This document shows positions 17,656 to 25,712 of a stretch of 64,000 bases of DNA, piece by piece. The translations under genes and the position numbers were made by a program. The notes beneath the pieces were generated by a model. It was not told where the DNA came from. It saw nothing but the letters and a program-made list of their open reading frames with translations, and made no database searches. Numbering within the stretch: the first letter of the stretch is position 1; each line of letters opens with the position of its first letter. The stretch comes from an uncultured Brachyspira sp. (GTDB lineage Bacteria > Spirochaetota > Brachyspiria > Brachyspirales > Brachyspiraceae), in the NCBI RefSeq assembly GCF_910588665.1, contig NZ_CAJUPR010000002.1:4031-68030 (forward strand). Reading direction: 5' to 3'.

Positions 17656-18696
17656 ATGTATATTATTGATGATATAAAAAATACTATTATAAAAGGCGAT
17701 GCATTAGAAGAATTAAAAAAAATACCTGATAACAGCATAGATTTGATATTTGCAGATCCTCCTTATTATATGCAGACGGAAGGCGAGCTCTTAAGAACAA
17801 ACGGCGGGAAGTTTAACGGCGTTGATGATGAATGGGATAAATTTAACGGTTTTGAAGATTATGATAATTTTTCTGTAAATTGGTTAAAAGAATGTCAGAG
17901 AATATTAAAAATTACAGGAAGTATTTGGGTTATAGGCTCATTTCAGAATATATTCCGTATAGGCAAAATAATGCAGGATTTAGGATTTTGGATATTAAAT
18001 GATATAATATGGAGTAAATCAAATCCCGTACCTAATTTCGGTGGAACCAGATTCTGTAATGCACATGAAACTCTGCTTTGGTGCGGAAAAAATAAAAATA
18101 CTAAATACACTTTTAATTATAAAACTATGAAGCATCTGAATAATGATAAACAGGATAAAAGCGTATGGAATATAGCTCTTTGTACAGGCAGAGAAAGATT
18201 AAAAGATAAATACGGAAATAAAGTACATTCAACTCAAAAACCTGAAAAACTTTTATTTAAAGTTATTCTATCCTCTTCAAAACCTGACGATATAGTTTTG
18301 GATCCTTTTTTCGGAACGGGTACTACGGGAGCCGTTGCTAAAAGACTTTCAAGAAACTATATAGGAATAGAAAGAGAAAGCAAATATATTTTATATGCTG
18401 AAGAGCGTATAAAAAATACGGAAACGGAACTTACTGATTTGATTAATCTTAATTATGAAGTTAAGCCTCCTAAAGTACCTATAAAAAATCTTATTAAAAA
18501 AGGATATTTAAAGCCTAATCAAATTTTATATACTGAAAAAGGAGAGGAAGTATGTAAATTAAATGAAGACGGGAATGTTGAAAACGGACTTGGAATATTT
18601 TCTATACATCAAATGAGCGCAAAACTGCAGAATTTATCTAAATATAACGGTTGGAATTATTTTTATACATATTACAATGTAAATTTATACCTATAG
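17656..18696 (+). CDS. HinfI-like adenine-N6 DNA methyltransferase (predicted GANTC)
   Basis: A beta-class amino-methyltransferase: catalytic motif IV DPPY at 34-37 comes before the AdoMet-binding motif LDPFFGTGTT at 215-224. Segments such as LLRTNGGKFNGVDDEWDKF, GSIWVIGSFQNIFRIG, NPVPNFGGTRFCNAHETLLW and the C-terminal KPPKVPIKNLI closely resemble M.HinfI and more distantly CcrM, both of which methylate the A of GANTC. The C-terminal target-recognition extension (about 280-346, SIHQMSAKL, NGWNYFY) is present. It is followed 33 bases later by the matching endonuclease gene, which is broken, so the methylase now acts alone. Recognition of GANTC is inferred from family similarity. Confidence 0.92.
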   Translation: MYIIDDIKNTIIKGDALEELKKIPDNSIDLIFADPPYYMQTEGELLRTNGGKFNGVDDEWDKFNGFEDYDNFSVNWLKECQRILKITGSIWVIGSFQNIFRIGKIMQDLGFWILNDIIWSKSNPVPNFGGTRFCNAHETLLWCGKNKNTKYTFNYKTMKHLNNDKQDKSVWNIALCTGRERLKDKYGNKVHSTQKPEKLLFKVILSSSKPDDIVLDPFFGTGTTGAVAKRLSRNYIGIERESKYILYAEERIKNTETELTDLINLNYEVKPPKVPIKNLIKKGYLKPNQILYTEKGEEVCKLNEDGNVENGLGIFSIHQMSAKLQNLSKYNGWNYFYTYYNVNLYL

Positions 18697-18729
18697 ATAA
18701 ATTAAGATATATTTATATTGGGTATAATA

Positions 18730-19535
18730 ATGAATAGTAATATAAAAGATATTATAAACCAAGCTGTATATAATATTATAAAAAAATCTGCTTCTAATAA
18801 TAAAATAAGTAAATTAAACAAAAAACATAATGTTAAAATACATTTCATACCAAGAAAATATAGAATCTTTGGCGGATTACTTCAAAGTATGAATATACAA
18901 TTCGGAAATTTTATTGAGGAGCTTATGAAAATAATTATATCTAATGATGACAGATATAGAATTATAGATAAATACAGCGGTAAAAAAAGCAATAATTTTA
19001 TGATTTCTAAATCTAATGAAACTAGAATAGATAATTACATAACTAACTGCCAAACTGCTATAAATACTAATGAGCAATTAGAAAAGTTGTTTAATAATTT
19101 GAAAAAAGAAATATTAAATGACATAAAAAATAATAAAGATAATATTGTTAATTCATTTAAACATGATATAGATTTACTTTTTGAAGATAAGGAAGTAATA
19201 TTATATATTATTTAGAAATAAAATATAATGATGACCATGATACTGGGAAATTTATTGATATTAATAGAAAATTTATAAAGACTTTCGCATACCTCTCCAA
19301 TGAGTTTAAAACAGAGGAAATTGTACCTATACTATTCTTTTTTAATAATAAAAGAATGAAAGGAAATATTTACATACCTGAAACTTCAAACATAAAAAGA
19401 GGCAAAAAATTTTTTGATGAATTTTTATCAATAAAGTATGATGATGTAGATAACTATTTACAAAATCTTTCTGAAAGTACTGATGTTATAAAAATGTTTG
19501 ATAAATTATATAAAAAAGTTATGGAAATAAAATAA
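18730..19535 (+). pseudogene. HinfI-like type II restriction endonuclease, frameshifted
   Basis: The ATG at 18730 opens a frame of 161 codons ending in TAG at 19213-19215. The next frame continues the same protein without interruption from about 19206 to TAA at 19533 (YYLEIKYNDDHDTGKF, VPILFFFNNKRMKGNIYIPE, FFDEFLSIKYDDVDNY). Joined, they give about 267 residues, close to R.HinfI length, and segments such as LLQSMNIQFGNFIEEL and YSGKKSNNF look HinfI-like from memory. The shift equals loss of one base (or gain of two) near 19195-19212. It falls between the first catalytic Asp (HDIDLLF) and the Glu-x-Lys (LEIK) of the PD-(D/E)XK site, so neither piece can cut. Sequencing error is the alternative. 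Confidence 0.82.
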
Positions 19536-19590
19536 TAATTAATTTAAATATATACGATAATAAAAAAGATATTTTATTTTAAGGAATTTT

Positions 19591-20361
19591 ATGGCAACGC
19601 TTAGAAAAGAATTAGAAAAAAGAGAATTGGAAACTTTGGATTTATTCACTATTTCTTTTTCATTATTTAAATCTAATTTTATTAATTTTCTGATAATATC
19701 ATTAATATGCTGCATGCCTTTAATATTAACTGGAATATATTTTCCTATAAAAATATTCGATCCTTCTCAAATAAAAAATGCCGAAGAATTAATTAAATGG
19801 TTTAAATATGATGCCGACATAGGGTTTTATATAAATATATTTCTTTCTTGGTTTTTGGATATTATTTCCGTTTTATCAGTCTCTTTGTTAGTAGAAAGAT
19901 TAATTTACGGAAGCAAAAAAACAGCCTCTTGGGCTATTGTAAAAAGCTTTAATTTTCTGCCTTCTGCATTATTTACATCTTTAATTTATTCCATACTGGT
20001 ATTTTTAGGATTTACATTTTTTATAGTTCCGGGAATAGCTTTGATAATATTATTTGTATTCAGTAAAAATATATGCGTGTTAAGGCATACTTGGGGTATA
20101 AATGCTTTAAAATATTCATTTTATCTTTCAAAGCCTAAATTTTTTAAAACTTTATTCATACTAGGATTTATTTTTCTGTTTCAAAATGTTTTTTCAATTA
20201 CATTTTTTCCTTCTTCTCTAAATAACAGAGAGGATTTATTATCATATTTTATTTCTATGATAGTATTATACATATTTGACACATATTTTAAAATTATTAC
20301 AGCATTATTTTTTCTAAATAGAGATTATTTCAGCAATATGCAGTATGACGAAAAAGAATAA
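19591..20361 (+). CDS. Multi-pass membrane protein, unknown function
   Basis: A 256-residue protein with about six hydrophobic segments (roughly residues 30-52, 86-105, 126-158 as two helices, 195-215 and 225-245). The arrangement, with IVKSFNFLPSALFTSLIYS, FIVPGIALIILFVFS and a middle YSFYLSK..FFKTLF pattern, resembles membrane proteins of the UPF0259/DUF975/GPDPase-membrane-domain type, but I cannot fix a family. AAGGA lies seven bases before the ATG. It sits between the broken restriction gene and a phage-like gene. Confidence 0.7.
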   Translation: MATLRKELEKRELETLDLFTISFSLFKSNFINFLIISLICCMPLILTGIYFPIKIFDPSQIKNAEELIKWFKYDADIGFYINIFLSWFLDIISVLSVSLLVERLIYGSKKTASWAIVKSFNFLPSALFTSLIYSILVFLGFTFFIVPGIALIILFVFSKNICVLRHTWGINALKYSFYLSKPKFFKTLFILGFIFLFQNVFSITFFPSSLNNREDLLSYFISMIVLYIFDTYFKIITALFFLNRDYFSNMQYDEKE

Positions 20362-20482
20362 AAAATACGCAATTGTATTTTTTATATATAATTATCATAT
20401 TAAAACAGTTATTTATTTTTTCTTATATTTTTTGATTATTTTATATTGTAAATTATTAAAAAATTTAAGGATAAATAAATAT

Positions 20483-20953
20483 ATGAAATCAAATAAATAC
20501 AGTAAAAAAACGGAAGATAAAATATACGAACTTATAAAAAAAGAAAATCCCACATTTGAAATTATAAGCAGAAAATTAAGTATAGACTGCAATGACTTAA
20601 AAAACTATATTAATAAATCAAGCCGTAAATATAAAAAAAACCTGATAAAAAAAATTATAAAAGCAAGAAAAGAATATTTTAAAGATGCAGAAATAAAAAT
20701 AGAAAATGCATTAATAAAAAAGGCGATAGGATATTACAGCAGAGAAATTACAAAAGAAGTAAAAATTGATAAAGAAGGCAACAGATGCGAAACAGAAAAA
20801 ATAATGCATAAATATAATCCGCCAAGCGAAAGAGCAATTATAGTATTTTCAGATATGATAAAAAACCGTAATAATAAAAAAATTAAAAGAAAGGAATTAA
20901 AAAGTCAGTTAAATGAGAATGAAATAAGCATAAGAGTAGGTTTTAACGATTAG
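20483..20953 (+). CDS. Terminase-small-subunit-like helix-turn-helix protein
   Basis: About 156 residues from the ATG at 20483. An N-terminal helix-turn-helix-like region (DKIYELIKKENPTFEIISRK) is followed by ALIKKAIGYYSREITKEV, then MHKYNPPSERAIIVFSDM with IKNR. This 'A-x-G-Y ... E ... H-x-PP-x-x-x-A-I-x-F-x-x-x-N-R' layout is what I recognise from phage terminase small subunits. The frame extends upstream to an ATG at 20345, but that part is a hydrophobic AT-rich read-through overlapping the preceding gene and is unlikely to be used. No large terminase or other phage gene is next to it, so it is a relic or a domesticated DNA-binding protein. Moderate certainty. Confidence 0.55.
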   Translation: MKSNKYSKKTEDKIYELIKKENPTFEIISRKLSIDCNDLKNYINKSSRKYKKNLIKKIIKARKEYFKDAEIKIENALIKKAIGYYSREITKEVKIDKEGNRCETEKIMHKYNPPSERAIIVFSDMIKNRNNKKIKRKELKSQLNENEISIRVGFND

Positions 20954-20964
20954 AAATATTATAT

Positions 20965-20993
20965 TTGTATTATAGCAGACTTTGCTGTATAAT
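20965..20993 (+). promoter_or_regulatory. Sigma-70-type promoter for the radical-SAM gene
   Basis: TTGTAT (20965-20970) and a perfect TATAAT (20988-20993) with a 17-base spacer; the ATG at 21029 lies about 28 bases after the expected start. The spacer contains AGCAGACTTTGCTG, a short palindrome. Confidence 0.65.
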
Positions 20994-21028
20994 AAATATT
21001 CACAAATAATACAGGATAATATTTAATA

Positions 21029-23440
21029 ATGAGCGGAAACTTAAAAAATGAAATACTTGAGCTTGTAAAGAGCAGAGATATAATAAAGCCTACAAGATAT
21101 TTGGGAGGAGAAATAAATGCTGTAATTAAACCAAATATGCCTTTTAAATTCATAATGGCTTTTGCAGATATGTACGAAATAGCTATAAGCAATTTGGGAC
21201 TTTCAATACTTTATGAGGTTATAAACTCTATAGAATATGCATCTTGTGAAAGGGTATATGCCGTTGCGGAAGACTTTGAAAAGCTTTTAAGAGAAAAAAA
21301 TATACCGCTTTATACTTTAGAGACTTTCAGCAGGGTAAAAGATGCAGATATTTTAGGATTTACTTTGCAGTACGAACTTATATATACAAATATACTTCAA
21401 ATATTAGAATTAAGCCGTATACCGATATACAGAGATGACAGATTTGAAGATATGCCTATAATAGCTGCAGGAGGTCCTAGTGTATTTAATCCATTTCCTT
21501 TAACCGCTTTTATAGATGTATTTTTGTTCGGCGAGTTTGATTATGAGATAAAAAGATTTGTTGATATAATTTATAATCTCAAAAAAAAGGGGGCAAAAAA
21601 AGATGATATATTAAAAGAACTTTCAAAATTAGAATATGCTTATGTTCCTAAATACCCGAAAAATAATGTAAAAAGAATATTTGTTGAAAATATTAATAAT
21701 ATGCCTTATGTAAAAAAACCTTTGGTTCCTATTGTGGAAGGCATACAAAACAGAATATCCGTTGAAATATCCAGAGGATGCACTCATAGCTGCAGATTCT
21801 GTTTAGCTGGAATTACCTACCGTCCTGTAAGAAACCGTACTATAGAAAAAATTACTGAAATAGCACTTGAATCATTAAATGCTTCGGGGGCAAATACCAT
21901 TAATTTATTTTCGCTTTCTGCAGATGATTATCCTCATATTTCAGATTTGATAGAATATCTTCAGACATTAGGAGAGCATAAAGGTTTTTCATTATCTCTT
22001 CCTTCACTTAGAATAGACTCATTTGATAAGGAAGCCGCAGAAAGAATAGCTCAGTTCAGAAAGACTGGATTAACATTTGCGCTTGAGGTAGGAAGCCATG
22101 AATTAAGAGAAAAAATTAATAAATCAATGGATGAAGACGCCATATATAAAATACTTGCAGATGTTCAGAAAATGGGCTGGAAAATAGTAAAGATTTATTT
22201 TATGATTGGCTTTACAGATAATACAGATAAAGAAGCCGAAGAAATAATATATGCGCTTGAAAAAATGTTAGCCGCTTCAAAAAATAAAATAAGAATTAAT
22301 GCAGCAATTAATGTATTTATACCAAAACCGCATACTCCTCTTGAAAATAATAATCAGCTTACAGATGAAGAGGCTATTTATTATATAGGAAAAATCAAAG
22401 ATCATTTTAAAGGCACTAAAGTATTAATAAAATACCATCCTCCAAGAATGGCAGAAATTGAAGGTATAATATCCAGAGGCGATGAAAAAATATGCGATAT
22501 AATTTATAAATCCTATAAAAAAGGTGCAAGATTTGATGCTTGGGCTGAGCATTTCAAATATGATATTTGGAAGGAAGTTATAGAAGAAAGCGGATACACT
22601 GTAAAAGAATTATTAAGCAGAAAAACAAATATGCCTTGGAAATGCATAGATACTCTTGTAAGCCATGAGTTTTTTGACAGGGAATATGAAAGATTTCAAA
22701 AAGGTAAATTTACTGATTACTGCTTTACAGGAAAATGTCAGAACTGCGGTATTGATTATAAAAAATACTGCAGTAAATACAAAAAAGAAATCTTAAACTG
22801 CAACTTTAATAAAATGTCGGAAGAATTAAAAAGTTTAAATAAAAGAGATATATTTGCCGTAAACCATAAAATATTTATAAAATTCAAAAAAGAAGGCATA
22901 TCATCATTATTAGGTATGCATGATCTGTCACGCATAATGATTTGTGCTTTAAAAATTGCAGGAGCCGGCATATCATTAAGCAGAGGATTTCACCCTCTTG
23001 AAAAAGTTGCATTTACACCTCCTACTCCGTTTGCATGCGAAAGCGAGACGGAATATATGGAAGTAAGCTTAACTGATTTAATAGATACGGAATTATTAAA
23101 AAATAAAATTAATAATTTACTTAATCATATAGGAATTGAAATAATAAGTTCCGTTTCAGTACCTGCAAATACTAAAAATATCAGGCTTCTTCCAAAAAAT
23201 ACAGTTTACAGAATTATTACAAGCGATGATAAAAAGGCTTTTGATGTATTATCGTATAAAGATAAAATGAAAATAAGCGAAGAGAGAAAAGGAGATTATA
23301 TTATCGTAAATAATGAAAAAAGTTTATTGATAACTCTCTTGGAAAGCAAAGAAAAAGCTGTAAGAATAAGAGATATAAAAAGCTATTTATCAAAAAATAA
23401 TATAAATATAATAAATATTAGAAAATTAGACCTTGTATAA
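21029..23440 (+). CDS. Radical-SAM protein (TIGR03960 type) fused to DUF2344
   Basis: The N-terminal 240 residues form a B12-binding-like domain, and the radical-SAM cluster is Cys251, Cys255 and Cys258 (CTHSCRFC). Residues about 250-560 carry the rest of the TIM-barrel core (SLPSLRIDSF, LTFALEVGSHELREKINKS, IYFMIGF). A Cys-rich linker follows (FTGKCQNCGIDYKKYC). From about 610 the DUF2344 domain begins (GISSLLGMHDLSRIMICAL, RGFHPLEKVAFTPPTPFACESE). In many bacteria these two parts are adjacent genes; here they are one 803-residue chain. The family is often close to rne/rng and ribosome genes and is thought to modify RNA or a ribosomal component, but the reaction is unknown. Confidence 0.9.
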   Translation: MSGNLKNEILELVKSRDIIKPTRYLGGEINAVIKPNMPFKFIMAFADMYEIAISNLGLSILYEVINSIEYASCERVYAVAEDFEKLLREKNIPLYTLETFSRVKDADILGFTLQYELIYTNILQILELSRIPIYRDDRFEDMPIIAAGGPSVFNPFPLTAFIDVFLFGEFDYEIKRFVDIIYNLKKKGAKKDDILKELSKLEYAYVPKYPKNNVKRIFVENINNMPYVKKPLVPIVEGIQNRISVEISRGCTHSCRFCLAGITYRPVRNRTIEKITEIALESLNASGANTINLFSLSADDYPHISDLIEYLQTLGEHKGFSLSLPSLRIDSFDKEAAERIAQFRKTGLTFALEVGSHELREKINKSMDEDAIYKILADVQKMGWKIVKIYFMIGFTDNTDKEAEEIIYALEKMLAASKNKIRINAAINVFIPKPHTPLENNNQLTDEEAIYYIGKIKDHFKGTKVLIKYHPPRMAEIEGIISRGDEKICDIIYKSYKKGARFDAWAEHFKYDIWKEVIEESGYTVKELLSRKTNMPWKCIDTLVSHEFFDREYERFQKGKFTDYCFTGKCQNCGIDYKKYCSKYKKEILNCNFNKMSEELKSLNKRDIFAVNHKIFIKFKKEGISSLLGMHDLSRIMICALKIAGAGISLSRGFHPLEKVAFTPPTPFACESETEYMEVSLTDLIDTELLKNKINNLLNHIGIEIISSVSVPANTKNIRLLPKNTVYRIITSDDKKAFDVLSYKDKMKISEERKGDYIIVNNEKSLLITLLESKEKAVRIRDIKSYLSKNNINIINIRKLDLV

Positions 23441-23561
23441 TAATACTTTTTACTTTATAAAAATAAACAATATAAAATTCCATAAATAAAAACTTGTAAA
23501 GCTTAATATTTTATTATATCATAGTGAAATATTATAATAAAATTAATTTAGGAGAAATATT

Positions 23562-23978
23562 ATGAAATCTTATAGAAAAGTTTTAGAGATAAATTATCCG
23601 AAAAGAAGAGGTTATATTAATATAACTCAGGAAGTACAAAAATGTCTAAATGAAAGCGGAATTAAAGAGGGTTTCATTTTATGCAATGCTATGAATATAA
23701 CGGCAAGCGTATTTATAAATGATGATGAAAGCGGACTTCATAATGACTTTGAAGTATGGCTTGAAAAATTAGCTCCTGAAAAACCTCATAGTCAGTATAA
23801 GCATAACGGCTATGAAGATAATGCAGATGCCCATATGAAAAGACAATTAATGGGAAGAGAAGTTGTTGTAGCGGTTACGGAAGGAAAATTAGACTTCGGC
23901 ACTTGGGAGCAGATATTTTACGGAGAATATGACGGCAAAAGATTAAAAAGGGTTTTAATAAAAATTATAGGAGAATAA
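23562..23978 (+). CDS. YjbQ/UPF0047 family protein
   Basis: A 138-residue protein with the UPF0047 pattern: [75 protein letters not shown]. Conserved histidines expected in other members are partly replaced (NAMNITAS where many have 'H-x-T-x-x', and DAHMKR kept). Some members have thiamine-phosphate-synthase activity, but the main role is unsettled. TTAGGAGA lies before the ATG. Confidence 0.9.
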   Translation: MKSYRKVLEINYPKRRGYINITQEVQKCLNESGIKEGFILCNAMNITASVFINDDESGLHNDFEVWLEKLAPEKPHSQYKHNGYEDNADAHMKRQLMGREVVVAVTEGKLDFGTWEQIFYGEYDGKRLKRVLIKIIGE

Positions 23979-24035
23979 AAAATTAAAATGCATAATAAAA
24001 TATTTTAATTGAATTTAATAAATAAGAGAGTTGTT

Positions 24036-24800
24036 ATGAAATTGTTTTTCAGCGATTATGATATGACTATATATATTAATGAAAAAATTGACGGAAGCGT
24101 ATTTGATGCAGTGAAAAAATGGAGAGATTCGGGAAATATATTTATTATTGCAACGGGCAGAAATAAATTTTCTATATTTGAACATATTGAAAAATATAAT
24201 TTAGAGTTTGATTATTTAATAGCAAATAACGGAGCTTTAATTTTTAATAATAAAAAAGAAATAATTTTCAGAGATGATATTGAAGATAAAACGGCATATA
24301 ATGTTATTAATTTTCTATACGAAAATTTTGAAGGAACAATAGAAATAGCAAATGATGACAATATAATATCTGTAATATCTAAAAACGGCAAGGATATGCT
24401 TCCCTTCAAAGTGGATAAAAAAATAAATATTAAAGAAATAGAAACAATATCAAATATTATACAAATAAATAAAATGACTCCTAATGCTGAGCAGACTGAA
24501 AAAGCAGCAAATATAATTAATGAAAGATTTAAAGATGTCATAGCATACCCTAATATAAGAACTGTTGATATAGTTAAAAACTCTGTTAATAAATCTAACG
24601 GAGTAAACTTTATATATCAGTTATTAAAAAATGATAATCAAAATATAGAAAAGATAATAACTGCGGGAGATTCTAATAATGATATAGAGATGATAAAAAA
24701 ATATGAAGGTTATGTGCAGATTAACGCCAATCAAAAAATAAAATCCATAACAAATAAATATTTTAATTTTATTTCAGATGTCATTTATAAAGAATTATAG
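24036..24800 (+). CDS. Cof-type HAD phosphatase
   Basis: A HAD-superfamily hydrolase of the Cof/YbiV class that dephosphorylates small sugar or nucleotide phosphates. Motif I is FSDYDMT with the nucleophile Asp, motif II IIATGRN, and motif III/IV near the C-terminus is KSNGVNFIYQLL plus ITAGDSNNDIEMI. The frame opens at 24009 with TTG, but the ATG at 24036 follows AAGAGAG and gives a start directly before motif I. Substrate unknown. Confidence 0.88.
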   Translation: MKLFFSDYDMTIYINEKIDGSVFDAVKKWRDSGNIFIIATGRNKFSIFEHIEKYNLEFDYLIANNGALIFNNKKEIIFRDDIEDKTAYNVINFLYENFEGTIEIANDDNIISVISKNGKDMLPFKVDKKINIKEIETISNIIQINKMTPNAEQTEKAANIINERFKDVIAYPNIRTVDIVKNSVNKSNGVNFIYQLLKNDNQNIEKIITAGDSNNDIEMIKKYEGYVQINANQKIKSITNKYFNFISDVIYKEL

Positions 24801-24822
24801 CATATTTACTTAAATACTGAAA

Positions 24823-24851
24823 CAGTATGCATTAGATTTTTATGCATACTG
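24823..24851. terminator. Perfect 10-bp inverted repeat between convergent genes
   Basis: CAGTATGCAT (24823-24832) and ATGCATACTG (24842-24851) with a nine-base loop. It spans the prmC stop codon and lies 23 bases after the HAD gene stop. It is a plausible bidirectional terminator, although the T-tract is poor on both sides. Confidence 0.5.
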
Positions 24852-25712
24852 AAAATTACCGCATACAAGAAATCTGTCTTTTCCGCTTAAATCTTTTTTT
24901 ACTGATACATTTTTTATATCAAGAAAATTGCATATATTAATTAAAGCCTCTCCCTGATCATAGCCTATTTCAAAAAAGAAAGCTCCATTATCCTTTAAAT
25001 ATTTTTCTATGATACTTAAAAAACTCTTATAAAAATCAAGTCCGTCTTCTCCCGAATATAATGCATTTTGAGGCTCAAACTCCAAATCTTTTTGAAGGGA
25101 ATTTTTATCTCTTAAAGGCACATAAGGAGCATTTGAAACTATTATATCAAATTTATTTTCGGGTGAAAAAATTAAAGCATCAGCATTTATTATATTTATA
25201 ATTTTTTCATTTCCTAATATATTTAAAGCATTTTTATTTATAACCTGAAAAGCTCCATTGCTGATTTCAATAGCTGTAATATCAATGTTTTTATTCTGCT
25301 CTAAAAATAATTTTTTTAATGTTAAGGCTATATTTCCGCTTCCAGACCCTATATCGCATATTGAAATATTATTTTTATCTTTTGTATAATCTAATACTAA
25401 ATCAATAATCTCTTCGGTTTCCGGTCTTGGTATAAGCACATTATTATCAACATAAAAATCAAAGCCGTAAAACTCTTTTTTATTTATAATATATGCCAAA
25501 GGATCATAATTTAATCTTCTATTAATAAGTTTCTCAATTCTTTCTATCTCATAATTATTTAATTCTTTTAAACCTTCGGATATTAATTGATTTTTTGTAA
25601 AATTTAAAGCATGCATTATAATAGTTTGTGCCTCAATATAAGACACTTTATAATCATTATTAATTTTTTCTAATTTTTTAGCGTAATTAATTATTACTTG
25701 ATTAATATTCAT
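24840..25712 (-). CDS. prmC: Release factor glutamine methyltransferase PrmC (HemK), NAPY variant
   Basis: PrmC methylates the GGQ glutamine of peptide-chain release factors. An N-terminal helical domain (1-75) is followed by the linker FYGFDFYVDNNVLIPRPETE (81-100), the AdoMet motif ICDIGSGSGNIALTL (118-132), and the catalytic motif, which reads SNAPYVPL at 193-200. The family motif is NPPY; the first Pro is replaced by Ala. Its ATG overlaps the end of the DUF262-DUF1524 gene by 11 bases, so translation is probably coupled to it. In many bacteria prmC follows prfA; here it does not. Confidence 0.93.
   Translation of the reverse strand: MNINQVIINYAKKLEKINNDYKVSYIEAQTIIMHALNFTKNQLISEGLKELNNYEIERIEKLINRRLNYDPLAYIINKKEFYGFDFYVDNNVLIPRPETEEIIDLVLDYTKDKNNISICDIGSGSGNIALTLKKLFLEQNKNIDITAIEISNGAFQVINKNALNILGNEKIINIINADALIFSPENKFDIIVSNAPYVPLRDKNSLQKDLEFEPQNALYSGEDGLDFYKSFLSIIEKYLKDNGAFFFEIGYDQGEALINICNFLDIKNVSVKKDLSGKDRFLVCGNFQYA

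Noticed and set aside
19195..19215. Programmed ribosomal frameshift in the HinfI-like endonuclease
   Set aside because: No slippery heptamer with a downstream stimulator is visible, and type II nucleases are not known to use one; mutation or sequencing error is simpler.
20345..20482. Upstream extension of the terminase-like frame with a hydrophobic N-terminus
   Set aside because: It overlaps the preceding gene, lacks a ribosome-binding site and reads like translated AT-rich spacer; the ATG at 20483 is a better start.
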